Origin: an uncultured Clostridia bacterium
GTDB lineage: Bacteria > Bacillota > Clostridia > Christensenellales > UBA1242
Direction of reading: 5' to 3'
NCBI GenBank assembly: GCA_947168085.1
Contig: CAMVKM010000004.1
Location: 1 to 39,354, forward strand
DNA length: 39,354 bases
Of this stretch, positions 1 to 11,444 are shown piece after piece. Below the pieces are notes generated by a model that was not told the origin of the DNA, did no database searches, and was given only the letters and a program-made list of their open reading frames with translations. Within the stretch, counting starts at the first letter, position 1. The number at the start of each line of letters is the position of its first letter. Both the position numbers and the translations under genes were made by a program.

Positions 1-10
1 AATAACAAAA

Positions 11-220
11 ATTTATGTTAAACACAAAATTGAATTTTTACGCAAAATTAATTTGTTTTAAGTAAAAATTTGGGGTCTTTTAAGTAAATTTATTTTATCC
101 AAAAATCAAAGTTTTTAAAGTAAATTTGTTTTATGTAAAAACTTAAATTTACTAAGCCATTTTGTTTTCACAACCAATCATGTTTTTAAGTGAAAAATGT
201 TTGAATTTTATGCTAAAAAT
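11..220. repeat. AT-rich ~36-bp-spaced degenerate repeats upstream of dnaA; candidate oriC component
   Basis: Related units ATTTGTTTTAAGTAAAAA (51), ATTTATTTTATCCAAAAA (88), ATTTGTTTTATGTAAAAA (124), ATTTTGTTTTCACAA (159) and weaker units near 11 and 204; TTATCCAAA and TTAAACACA are each 8/9 to the DnaA box TTATNCACA. Confidence 0.4.
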
Positions 221-380
221 TAAGTTGATTTCTTGAAAAACTTTTGCGCACATATTTATTTTTATTTTTTACTTAATTAATAATTAAATAAATAACTTTA
301 AAAAGTTATTTTATAACAAAAAATCTAAAGTTTAGAGCTGCGGCTTTTAAAAAAATTTTGAAAAATTTTGTCATGAACAT

Positions 381-410
381 TTGACTTTTACGTTTGTTTT
401 GTGGTATAGT
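381..410 (+). promoter_or_regulatory. sigmaA-like promoter of dnaA
   Basis: TTGACT (381-386), 18 bp, TATAGT (405-410) with extended -10 TGG. Confidence 0.6.
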
Positions 411-483
411 TAAATCACACTGTCTTTTTTGCTTTTTTGTGGCAGGCAAAAAAGGCTTGTTTTTCACAAAGGAGGTGGTTTTT

Positions 484-1869
484 TTGCAGAACTTTTTAGA
501 CAAACAATGGGCACAGGCACTTGGTGACCTTGAACAAACAATTAGCGCAATTGGTTTTGATATGTGGATTAAAACCATGCGGCCAATCAACATTGAAGAT
601 GACAATTTGGTTTTTGTTTGTGGAAACGAAATGGCAATGAATGTTGTTCTTCGCAGTTTTAGTAAGCAGATTTTGGAAGCAATAAAAACACACTTTAAAT
701 TAGACAAGTTTAAAGTTATTTTAGAAAGCGAAAAAGATGAATATATTGAAAAACACCACCTTGTTGAAAAAAGTGAAAAAAACAAAGAAGAGTTGCCAAA
801 GGCAGTTACAAACGAAGAAGAGTTAACAAACCCATTAAATCCAAAATACACTTTTGATAATTTTGTTGTTGGAACAACAAACTCTTTAATTTATGCTGCC
901 ACCAGAAGCGTTGCTGAAAACCCAGGCAAGCGTTTTAATCCACTTTTTATTTATGGTGGAGTTGGTCTTGGAAAAACACACCTTTTGCACGCAATTGGAA
1001 ACTACATTTGGGACACAAAACGTGGAAAAGTTAAAATTGTTTACTCAACATCAGAAAACTTTACAAACGAGTTTTTGGAAATCTTGAAAAACAACAAAGA
1101 AAAAAGCACAATTGAATTTAGAAAAAAATATCGTCATGCAGACGTTCTTTTGATTGATGATGTTCAGTTTTTTGCAGACAAGAAAAAAGTTCAGGAAGAA
1201 TTTTTTAACACCTTTAATGACCTTTTTGCAGCAAACAAACAAATTATCATAGCATCAGACAGACCACCAAAAGAAATTTTTGGAATTGAAGAAAGGCTTT
1301 CTTCAAGGTTTTCTCAAGGGCTTGTTCAAGACATTCAAAAGCCAGATTTTGAAACAAGAGTTATGATTATTAAGAAAAAAATTGAACTTAATGGCTACAA
1401 ATTTGATGAAAACATCATTCCAACACTTGCGGAGCGTTTTGAAAAGTTTAACATTCGTGAAATTGAAGGTGCTTTAAACAAACTTTATGTTATTGCAAAC
1501 TTGTCTGGAAAATATGAAGTTGATGCTGAAATTTTAAACGAAGCTTTTGCTCATTCTCATGAGTTTGAAGCAAAGGTTGGCAGAGTGGCAACTCAAGAAA
1601 AAATTATTGAAGCAATTTGCATTAAGTTTAACTTAAAACGAGATGAACTTTTTGGAAAAAGAAGAACAAAAGAAATTGCCGAAGCAAGACAATACTGCAT
1701 TTACTTAATGTGGCGAAAACTAGACATTCCACTAACTTCAATTGCAAAACTTTTTAATCGTGACCACGCAACAGCAATTCATGCAAGAGACAAAGTTATG
1801 GAACTAATAAAAACCGACCCAACAATCAAAAAACTTGTTGAAGAACTTGAAGACCTTGTTGTTCACTAA
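484..1869 (+). CDS. dnaA: Chromosomal replication initiator protein DnaA
   Basis: Walker A GGVGLGKTHLLHAIGN, LLIDDVQFF, C-terminal FNRDHATAIHARDKV; TTG start preceded by AAAGGAGGTGG (468-478), more likely than the ORF-track ATG at 394. Confidence 0.97.
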   Translation: MQNFLDKQWAQALGDLEQTISAIGFDMWIKTMRPINIEDDNLVFVCGNEMAMNVVLRSFSKQILEAIKTHFKLDKFKVILESEKDEYIEKHHLVEKSEKNKEELPKAVTNEEELTNPLNPKYTFDNFVVGTTNSLIYAATRSVAENPGKRFNPLFIYGGVGLGKTHLLHAIGNYIWDTKRGKVKIVYSTSENFTNEFLEILKNNKEKSTIEFRKKYRHADVLLIDDVQFFADKKKVQEEFFNTFNDLFAANKQIIIASDRPPKEIFGIEERLSSRFSQGLVQDIQKPDFETRVMIIKKKIELNGYKFDENIIPTLAERFEKFNIREIEGALNKLYVIANLSGKYEVDAEILNEAFAHSHEFEAKVGRVATQEKIIEAICIKFNLKRDELFGKRRTKEIAEARQYCIYLMWRKLDIPLTSIAKLFNRDHATAIHARDKVMELIKTDPTIKKLVEELEDLVVH

Positions 1870-1900
1870 AAAAACACACCCAAAGTGGTGTGTTTTTTTG
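1870..1900 (+). terminator. Rho-independent terminator after dnaA
   Basis: AAAACACACC-CAAAGT-GGTGTGTTTTTTT. Confidence 0.8.
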
Positions 1901-2040
1901 TTTTTTGGTTTTTAAAAGGTTTAGGGTTAGATTTAAAGATAGTCAAAAGTGGGGGTAAATTTTGCGAAATTTGAGTTTTTTTGATTTTTTGGGGTAATTT
2001 ATCGAGTTTTAAAATTTTTGAAAAATTTACGCAAATTTGC

Positions 2041-2069
2041 TTGTTCTTTTGATTTGTTTGTGATATAAT
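2041..2069 (+). promoter_or_regulatory. Promoter upstream of recF
   Basis: TTGTTC-17 bp-TATAAT. Confidence 0.5.
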
Positions 2070-2193
2070 ACTTGCAAAAAGGGGTTTATAAATAATAAAT
2101 TATTTATAAGAAAGCATTTGGGTGCCTAAAAACTTTTTGTTTTAAATTTAAGCATTTAAACAACACACAAAACACTTAAAAGGAGCAAAGCGT

Positions 2194-3264
2194 ATGAACA
2201 TCGAAAGACTTTTTATTGACAACTTTAGAAATCTAAAAACTCAAACCATCGATTTTTCAAATGGTCTTAATGTTTTGTGTGGAAAAAATGCGCAAGGCAA
2301 AACAAACACCCTTGAAGCAATTTATCTTGCAACAATAGGCCGTTCTCCCCGCACCCGAAAAGATAGTGAAATGATTGCATTTTTTAACCCAGCACTAACA
2401 CTTGAATCAAAACTTGAATTTTGCCATCAAGATGTAAAACATTCAATTTCATTTAAGATAAAGGGCTCACAAAAACAAATTTTTGTTGATGATTTTAAGT
2501 TGGACAAACTTAGTGATGTTATTGGAAATTTTGGTTCTGTTTACTTTGATCCAAACACAATCGAACTCATTCATGGTGGCCCATCAAACAGACGAAAATT
2601 TATGGACATCATAAATTGCCAGATTTCAAAAAATTATTTAAAAGCCCTTCAAAACTTTCAACATATTTTGGAGCAAAGAAATGCGCTTTTAAAAACCGAC
2701 GGCGACACAAAAAACCAAATGCAAATTTGGGATGACCAGGTTGCAAAATATGGCACATATATTTACGAAGCACGAAAAACATTTTGCTCAAAACTTTTGC
2801 CTGTTGCAAAACGCATTCACAAAAGCCTTTCACAAGGTGAAGAGTTTGAACTTGACTACATCAGTTTTTTGGAAAATGAAAACACAGAAGATTGCTACAA
2901 AAAAAGTTTAAAAGAAACCTATGACAAAGACAAACTTTTGGGCTACACAAGTTTTGGAATTCAAAATGATGACTTTGTTGTAAAGATTAACGGAAAAGAT
3001 GCTAGACGAACAGGAAGTTATGGACAAATTAGAACGGTTGCACTTTCACTAAAACTTGCTGAACATGAACTTTTAAAAGATGAGTATGGTGATTTTCCTG
3101 TACTTTTGGTTGATGACATTTTAAGTTCATTAGACGAAGACAGAAGACAAAAACTTGTTGAGTACATAAGCCAATTTCAATGCATTCTTACATGCAATGA
3201 ATTTTTGGAAGACATTCCTTGCCAAAAGTTTTTGGTGGAAGATGGTGTGATTGAAAAACTTTGA
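2194..3264 (+). CDS. recF: DNA replication/repair protein RecF
   Basis: MNIERLFIDNFRNLKTQTIDFSNGLNVLCGKNAQGKTNTLEAIYL Walker A; C-terminal LLVDDILSSLDEDRRQKL. Confidence 0.95.
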   Translation: MNIERLFIDNFRNLKTQTIDFSNGLNVLCGKNAQGKTNTLEAIYLATIGRSPRTRKDSEMIAFFNPALTLESKLEFCHQDVKHSISFKIKGSQKQIFVDDFKLDKLSDVIGNFGSVYFDPNTIELIHGGPSNRRKFMDIINCQISKNYLKALQNFQHILEQRNALLKTDGDTKNQMQIWDDQVAKYGTYIYEARKTFCSKLLPVAKRIHKSLSQGEEFELDYISFLENENTEDCYKKSLKETYDKDKLLGYTSFGIQNDDFVVKINGKDARRTGSYGQIRTVALSLKLAEHELLKDEYGDFPVLLVDDILSSLDEDRRQKLVEYISQFQCILTCNEFLEDIPCQKFLVEDGVIEKL

Positions 3265-3282
3265 CATTAAAAGGAGGCAAAA

Positions 3283-4467
3283 ATGACAGACGCAGACAAA
3301 AAAGTAAAAATTGAAAAAGAAACATTTTTTGTTCATGGCGGTTTTGGAAAAAGAGTTCCAAAAACAGACCAAAATCCAAATGGTTGGGAAGAGTGTTTTT
3401 TTGACCTAGACAAAATTAACAGAAACAAAAAAACAATTCTTTACTTTGGTGGAAATGGAACCGTTGAGGCTGGACATGCGAATTTTGGCTGTAAACTTGT
3501 TGAGAGTTTGGTTGGACGAGCAGAAGAAAATGGTTTTGACCTTTTTGGGTTTTACTATTCTCATGAAAAAACAACAAAAAAATATATTGACACAAAAACA
3601 GGTAAACCAATTTTGGATGAAACAACAGGGCTTTTAATGGAAACAGAATCGGCAGACAATGCTTGTTTTGACGAAAAACAATTATCTCAAATTTACAACG
3701 CCTTTTTGTTTCCGCTTTTGGTTGATGAAAATGGAAATGTTTTTAAAGAAAATGAAATTAAAAAAAATTTGGGCAATTTAAGAATTTTTGCATATTGCAA
3801 AGGCAGTGAAGAAACAAACAAACTTTTGGATTGTGCAAATGAGTTTTTAACAAAAAATTTTGGTGAGCAAAAATCAAAAGAACTTTTAAGCAATGTGTTT
3901 GTTGTTCATTTTGCACCCTTTAAGGAGCCCAAATGGGGAACTAATGTTGAATTTAAAAGTTTGCGTGATTACTTAACATCTTTTCCAAACATTGCAAACA
4001 AACAAGGTTGGGGATTTAGTGTGGATGAACCGTTTTTGGGGGTTGCGCAAACAGACTTTAACAAAAACAAAAATGGAATTGAAGTGTTTTCCAATTCTTT
4101 TGTGTCTGTTGAAGATGTTTTAAGTGAAAATCATGCGGATGCACATTCAATTTCAAATTTTTTAAAAATTGATGGCGTAATTGATCGTCTTGCTTTGCCG
4201 GGAATTGATGATTTTAGTAAAGAAGAAAAGCAAGAATTGTATGAATTAAAAAAACAAGGGAAAACAGGAAAAAGACCTCAAGGTTACAGCAGGCAACAAG
4301 CCATATCGGACCTTATGAGTTCAGCGCTAAGTTATGGTCTTGTGCACGATAAACCAAACTTAGATGAAATTAAAATGATTTTGGACGCTCAACTAAAATT
4401 TGAAAATCAAATTCAACCAGAAAAACAGCAAAAAAAACTTTTTGAAGAAGGAATGAAAAAATCTTAA
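3283..4467 (+). CDS. Uncharacterized protein, tandem paralog A1
   Basis: RBS AAAGGAGG then ATG; shares KTIL.F.G...VE...ANF..K.VESLVGRAEENGFDL and YSRQQAISD with 4510..5865. Confidence 0.85.
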   Translation: MTDADKKVKIEKETFFVHGGFGKRVPKTDQNPNGWEECFFDLDKINRNKKTILYFGGNGTVEAGHANFGCKLVESLVGRAEENGFDLFGFYYSHEKTTKKYIDTKTGKPILDETTGLLMETESADNACFDEKQLSQIYNAFLFPLLVDENGNVFKENEIKKNLGNLRIFAYCKGSEETNKLLDCANEFLTKNFGEQKSKELLSNVFVVHFAPFKEPKWGTNVEFKSLRDYLTSFPNIANKQGWGFSVDEPFLGVAQTDFNKNKNGIEVFSNSFVSVEDVLSENHADAHSISNFLKIDGVIDRLALPGIDDFSKEEKQELYELKKQGKTGKRPQGYSRQQAISDLMSSALSYGLVHDKPNLDEIKMILDAQLKFENQIQPEKQQKKLFEEGMKKS

Positions 4468-4509
4468 AATTTTTTAGGATACAAAATTTAAATTAAAAGG
4501 AGAAAAGCC

Positions 4510-5865
4510 ATGGACGAGTTAACCCCAGAAGAAATGATAAGAAAAAAACGTCAAGCTCAACAAGAACACCAAAAGAAGCGAGAAGAACAAATTAGGCAAG
4601 AAAAGCAAGACAAACTAAACAGCAATCCAGGAGGGGTTGGAAGGCGCATTAAACCATTGCCACCAAACGAGCTTGAAAGAATTTTGAAAACTGGCACAGA
4701 AGAAGAAAAAAGCAAGGCGTTTTTTGAAAATGGAAGGCCACGAAATTGGGAAGAATTAAGTTATGACAAAACAAAAATAAACAAAGACAAAAAAACGATT
4801 TTGGTTTTTCCTGGTGATGCTAGTGTTGAGCCATTTGATGCAAATTTTTATGCAAAATTTGTTGAAAGTTTGGTTGGACGAGCTGAAGAAAATGGTTTTG
4901 ATCTTTACTCGTTTTATCATGACAAATTTGAAAAGAACAAACGACGTGGAACTTTTTCGGATAAACATCTTGAAAAGATTTACAAAAGTTTTGTTGAGCC
5001 ACTAATTAAAGATGAAAATGGAAAGTTTTTTAAAGAAAAAGAAATTGCAAAAAATTTTGGGAATTTAAGATTTGTGACTCACTGTTTTGGTGATTTGGAA
5101 GTGGACAAACTTTTGGTTAAAACATCAGAAGTTTTGGCAGAAAAGTTTGATGAAGAAAAAACGCAGCAGTTGCTTTCAAATGTGTTTGTTGTGGGTTATG
5201 CTCCATGGATACCTTTTCACAAGTTTGGAACACATGTGCAGTTTCACAGCAAGCAAGACAAAAACTTGATGTTTCCAGACAAAAAGTTGGAAGCATTAAA
5301 AGATTTTGAAGGTTTTGCAAAAATTTTTGAAGAACCTCTTAAAAATTCAATAACAGTGATTTCAGACACTTTTGCCGATTTTTCAAAAAGTTTAGATGAA
5401 CACCAAATTGCACTTTTGCTAAAAGAAGGTGGAGTGATTGACCGTTTGCAATTTGCCGATGCTCAAAAGCTTTCAAAACAAAAGCAAGAAGAACTTAAAA
5501 GCCAAAAGAAAAATTATGCCAACAATGTTTTGCCAAGAACGGCTGATTACAGTAGGCAACAAGCCATTTCAGACATGTTTGCAAGTGTTCTTGCTTACAG
5601 CATTGTTACAGACAACTTAAGTTTGGAAGATGTGAAAATGATTTTACAAGCCCAAATAAACATGGAAAACAAAATTTGGCCAGAACAAAAAAGGATGAAA
5701 AAAGAAACCGAGAAAAAAAGGCAAAAAGATTTAGATGTGAATGTTAATAAAAACAGCATTGAAGAAGAATTAAAAAATCACACAGCATTAAATCCAAAAC
5801 AATTTTTTGCTTCGGCAAATGCCTATAAAAAATCTAAACCAAAAAACTTTGGAGACAAAGATTAA
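4510..5865 (+). CDS. Uncharacterized protein, tandem paralog A2
   Basis: RBS AAAAGGAG then ATG; homologous to 3283..4467 over much of its length. Confidence 0.85.
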   Translation: MDELTPEEMIRKKRQAQQEHQKKREEQIRQEKQDKLNSNPGGVGRRIKPLPPNELERILKTGTEEEKSKAFFENGRPRNWEELSYDKTKINKDKKTILVFPGDASVEPFDANFYAKFVESLVGRAEENGFDLYSFYHDKFEKNKRRGTFSDKHLEKIYKSFVEPLIKDENGKFFKEKEIAKNFGNLRFVTHCFGDLEVDKLLVKTSEVLAEKFDEEKTQQLLSNVFVVGYAPWIPFHKFGTHVQFHSKQDKNLMFPDKKLEALKDFEGFAKIFEEPLKNSITVISDTFADFSKSLDEHQIALLLKEGGVIDRLQFADAQKLSKQKQEELKSQKKNYANNVLPRTADYSRQQAISDMFASVLAYSIVTDNLSLEDVKMILQAQINMENKIWPEQKRMKKETEKKRQKDLDVNVNKNSIEEELKNHTALNPKQFFASANAYKKSKPKNFGDKD

Positions 5866-5872
5866 AATATAA

Positions 5873-7804
<1,932 letters not shown>

Positions 7805-7806
7805 TT

Positions 7807-7935
7807 ATGAAACAAAAATACACACCAACACTAAAAAAAGCAAAAGTAAAGCAAATTGTTGAAAGCCTAAAGACAAAACAAAAAATTGAAATTGCAGCAA
7901 AAATTGCAAACAAATTAAATGAGCAAACAAAGTAA
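7807..7935 (+). CDS. Possible 42-aa protein MKQKYTPTLKKAKVKQIVESLKTKQKIEIAAKIANKLNEQTK
   Basis: ATG 2 nt after the gyrB stop, possibly translationally coupled; fills the gap to the next gene; below the ORF-track cutoff. Confidence 0.4.
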   Translation: MKQKYTPTLKKAKVKQIVESLKTKQKIEIAAKIANKLNEQTK

Positions 7936-7953
7936 CAAAAGGAGCAAACTTTT

Positions 7954-9504
7954 ATGAACACCAAACAAAGACAGCACAAAATGCTTGACGAAATTTTTGC
8001 AAGCAAAGATTTTGAAAGAAATGTAACTTTTTTTAAAGATGAGTTTAAACAAATTGCAAAAGACTTTGTTGACGTCTTTGATTTGACTGATGAAAGCATT
8101 TTGATGTTAAAAAGTTTGTATGTAAAACCTTTTGGCTTTTTTGACAAACAGCAAGGTCAGTTTTATGGATTTTACAACTACTATCCATTAAAATTTGATG
8201 GCCAATTTGTTGGCAATTCAAAAATATCATTAAATCCAACAGGGTTTTTGGAAGATGATGATGAAGAACAAATTTTTGATTTGAGTTTGCTTGAAAAAAA
8301 TTTGCTTGATGAAGAAATTAAAAACGATGATTTGCTGCATGTTGATATTTGCCAGGCACTAACACATGAAATGAGCCACTTTTTTAGCAGAAAAGAAATG
8401 GAAATTTTGGATGAAAACCAAAATGAGTTAACGCAAAAAGACATTGGCACAGAAAAAGCAAAAAATGGAAATGTTTTGCTTTTTAATGGTGGAGTTGCGC
8501 ATGGCTTGATGCATTTGGATGAAAGTGGAAATTTGGTTTTGTTTGATGATGCAAATTTTAGTTTACAGCAAATTGTTGACGAGGAAATGCAAGAACAAGA
8601 TTTTGAAGAAAACAGCATCACACAAGACACTTTTCAAGATGATTATTTGGAAAACCAGTTTAATGAACAAACAGTTTTGATAGACAGGTTAGACGACACG
8701 GTTTTTGGAAAATATGCAACAAACTTTCATGAAGGCATGACTGAATTTTTTGCCCAAAAACTCATAAAAAACAGCACGGCAAAAGCATTAAAAAAACTAA
8801 GAGAAGATGAAAAATTATTTAATAATTTAAAAACCTACAACACAGAAGCTTCTTATGTTGCGATGATGCACGCACTTAACGGACAAGCGTTGGAAAAAGT
8901 TCATTTTCAAGGCCAAAAGTTTTGGAACATTCCTGTTTTGCAGCAAGAATTTGTTGATGATTTTCGCTTGATTTTTGAAAGTTTTGAAAAGGTGCAAGAA
9001 ATTTTGAATGAAAATGAAATGATTTGTGATGAACTTGATTTTTTGGATGAAATTGAAGAAACCACAAAACTTTCGAAAGAAGAGTTGCAACAACAACAAA
9101 AATTTGAACAACAGCTAAAAGAAAACAACGAAAAAATTGTAAGCGGTTTTGAAGAGTTTTGTGTTGAAACAAAATCAATTTTAAAGCGACAGCAAAAAAA
9201 TGTGAAAAAAGCACTTGATGATGGACAAATAAATTTGAATCAACTAAAAGATTACTTTGTTGCACGCAATGGGTTGGTGTCTGCAAAAAGTTGGTTTGAA
9301 GAATTTTTGTTTAATGAAGATGTTGAGTTTGAAAAAATTGAAGAGTTAACAAACAAACATTTTAAAGAATTTGAAGTTAGTTTTCAAGACAACAAAAATG
9401 AGTCGAACGAAATTGTGAAAAATGTTAAAATAAAACAAAAGCTAAAACAAGCACACCAAAACGCATTAAAACTAAAAAATGTTTTAGAGCAAAGAAAACT
9501 TTAA
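7954..9504 (+). CDS. Putative zinc metallopeptidase-like protein, paralog B1 (HExxH)
   Basis: RBS AAAGGAG; HEMSH (8365-8379) and HEGMTE (8728-8745). Confidence 0.75.
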   Translation: MNTKQRQHKMLDEIFASKDFERNVTFFKDEFKQIAKDFVDVFDLTDESILMLKSLYVKPFGFFDKQQGQFYGFYNYYPLKFDGQFVGNSKISLNPTGFLEDDDEEQIFDLSLLEKNLLDEEIKNDDLLHVDICQALTHEMSHFFSRKEMEILDENQNELTQKDIGTEKAKNGNVLLFNGGVAHGLMHLDESGNLVLFDDANFSLQQIVDEEMQEQDFEENSITQDTFQDDYLENQFNEQTVLIDRLDDTVFGKYATNFHEGMTEFFAQKLIKNSTAKALKKLREDEKLFNNLKTYNTEASYVAMMHALNGQALEKVHFQGQKFWNIPVLQQEFVDDFRLIFESFEKVQEILNENEMICDELDFLDEIEETTKLSKEELQQQQKFEQQLKENNEKIVSGFEEFCVETKSILKRQQKNVKKALDDGQINLNQLKDYFVARNGLVSAKSWFEEFLFNEDVEFEKIEELTNKHFKEFEVSFQDNKNESNEIVKNVKIKQKLKQAHQNALKLKNVLEQRKL

Positions 9505-9518
9505 AAGGAGAAAAAGAC

Positions 9519-11420
9519 ATGGCAAAACTAAGTGAACAAGAACAAGAAAACTTAAAGCAAGAAATTGACAAAATTGCAAGCAACAAAAAGTTTAACAAAA
9601 ATTGGCGAATAACAATGCATGGCAAGCAAAATCCAGAAACCAAAGAGTTTGAATTCGTATCTTTTTTTCCAGAAATTGTTAAAATGGTGGCGGAAGAATT
9701 TGGTGTTAAAAATTCTGCCGAAGTTTTAAAACACATAAAAGTAAAACCATTTGGTCGTTCGCAGATTAAACATCGAACGCAAAAAGTGATTACAAAAAAA
9801 CAAACAGAAAATGGCATTGAAGAAAAAAAACTTTATATGGCAAACGCAAGAGGCTTGGAGTATAAAGCAACAAGCATAAACAAAAACAGCACGAATCAAA
9901 GCATAAAATTAAATCAATTTGTTTTTGGTGGTCATACATTAAGAGATTTTGATCTTGATGAATTTCATTTGGATTTAGAAAACTTTAATTGTGCACACAA
10001 TGATGCAATGCAAGCTTGGAGACAAGAAGAAATTACACAAGGAAACAAAAAAGCAGAAAAGGCAATTTTTTTGAGTAACGATGAAAAACAAAATGTTGAA
10101 TATTTGCTAAAACACAACAAAGAAGTTGAACAAGCGGAACAATTGGCGGAAGAAGAATTTTTTGCTCAACTTGTGAAAGAAAAAAAGGAAAAAATGAAAA
10201 ACGACCCAAAAGGGTTTGCTGATTGGCTTGAAAACAAAGCAGCACAAGATGATTTTGTTTTGAAATCACTTGATGAATTTAGACAGCGACACAAAAAACA
10301 AGAGCAAGCAAAAAAACAGAAAAAAACAAAAAAATTAAAAGAATCAATTGTAACATCACCAAAAATTAAAGATGAACTTGTTGCCGAAGGATTTAGGGCC
10401 GTGTTTAATGATGAAGAACAAGAAAAGTTTGAACAAGCATTAAAAGAACTTAAAAAAAGAAATTTAAATCCCGGCGCAAAAATGGCAAAAAAGGCAAAGC
10501 TTCAGGAAAACTTTGCAAAAAAAGTTTTGTTTTCACCTTTTGTCAGTGATGTTGGCATAAATAGCGTTCAGGCAGCAATGAGAAAAACCACAACTCATGA
10601 ATGGCTACATGCTGTTGTAAAACAAGAAAAAAATGCGGGTGCAAAAGTTTGGGGTGGCGTAGATTTGGATCAGCAAAATCTTTTGCATGAGGGCATGACC
10701 GAGTGGCTTACGCAGCAAGTTTTAAAAAATCACCCAACATTTTACTTGACAAATGAGCAAATTAAAAACAACGAAAAACCAAATATGATTGCTTATGAGC
10801 CATATGTTGCTTATGTAGACATTATGGAAACATTGTTTCCGGGAAGTGTTGAAGATGTGTTTTTTAATGGCACACAAGCAAAAACAAATCACACTTGCCA
10901 AAGTGTTCAAGTAAAAACAGGTTTTGCTTTGGACAATGGTGAAACCAAAATAAAAGAACAACCATTTTCGTTTGAAATGTTGCAGCAAAAATTTCAACCC
11001 TTGGAAGAACTAGACAATCTAACAAATCAACAAGGTGAATTAGATTACAAAAAAATTAAGGAAAATTTGCTACAAATTTCAACAGATTTTGCTTTTATAA
11101 AAAAACAAGCACAAAAAATGCGAGATTTGGGCATTGTTGATGATGATGCGCTGATTAGAGTTTCGCAAGACACGGACACTTGTTGGGAAAAAATAGGCGC
11201 AAAACAACTTTGGAAAGTTGTTGAAGAGCAAGAAAGCAAAAACCAAAATTTGCCACAGTCGAAAGAAGAAGCCTTAAAACAGGCGGGTTTTGAGCAAGAG
11301 GAAAAACCAGAAAATTACAAAGAAGAAAATTTAAAGTTTGTGCCCGAAAAACTAAACAAATTTGACAGAGAAGAAAGAACAATAATCACAAAACCAGACG
11401 ATGAACTTGGTTTTTATTAA
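9519..11420 (+). CDS. Putative zinc metallopeptidase-like protein, paralog B2 (HExxH)
   Basis: RBS AAAAGGAG; HEWLH (10596-10610) and HEGMTE (10686-10703); shared VKPFG and YVA.. segments with B1. Confidence 0.8.
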   Translation: MAKLSEQEQENLKQEIDKIASNKKFNKNWRITMHGKQNPETKEFEFVSFFPEIVKMVAEEFGVKNSAEVLKHIKVKPFGRSQIKHRTQKVITKKQTENGIEEKKLYMANARGLEYKATSINKNSTNQSIKLNQFVFGGHTLRDFDLDEFHLDLENFNCAHNDAMQAWRQEEITQGNKKAEKAIFLSNDEKQNVEYLLKHNKEVEQAEQLAEEEFFAQLVKEKKEKMKNDPKGFADWLENKAAQDDFVLKSLDEFRQRHKKQEQAKKQKKTKKLKESIVTSPKIKDELVAEGFRAVFNDEEQEKFEQALKELKKRNLNPGAKMAKKAKLQENFAKKVLFSPFVSDVGINSVQAAMRKTTTHEWLHAVVKQEKNAGAKVWGGVDLDQQNLLHEGMTEWLTQQVLKNHPTFYLTNEQIKNNEKPNMIAYEPYVAYVDIMETLFPGSVEDVFFNGTQAKTNHTCQSVQVKTGFALDNGETKIKEQPFSFEMLQQKFQPLEELDNLTNQQGELDYKKIKENLLQISTDFAFIKKQAQKMRDLGIVDDDALIRVSQDTDTCWEKIGAKQLWKVVEEQESKNQNLPQSKEEALKQAGFEQEEKPENYKEENLKFVPEKLNKFDREERTIITKPDDELGFY

Positions 11421-11444
11421 AAATATTAAAATGGAGAAAAAATT

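Noticed and set aside
394-483. N-terminal extension of DnaA from ATG 394
   Set aside because: A strong RBS directly precedes TTG 484, the extension covers the promoter region and it lacks DnaA-like sequence
306-851. Antisense ORF over dnaA start, and many other 60-150 aa ORFs nested in or antisense to core genes
   Set aside because: They overlap confidently assigned genes, have compositions typical of AT-rich antisense frames (Phe/Lys/Cys-rich) and lack RBS support
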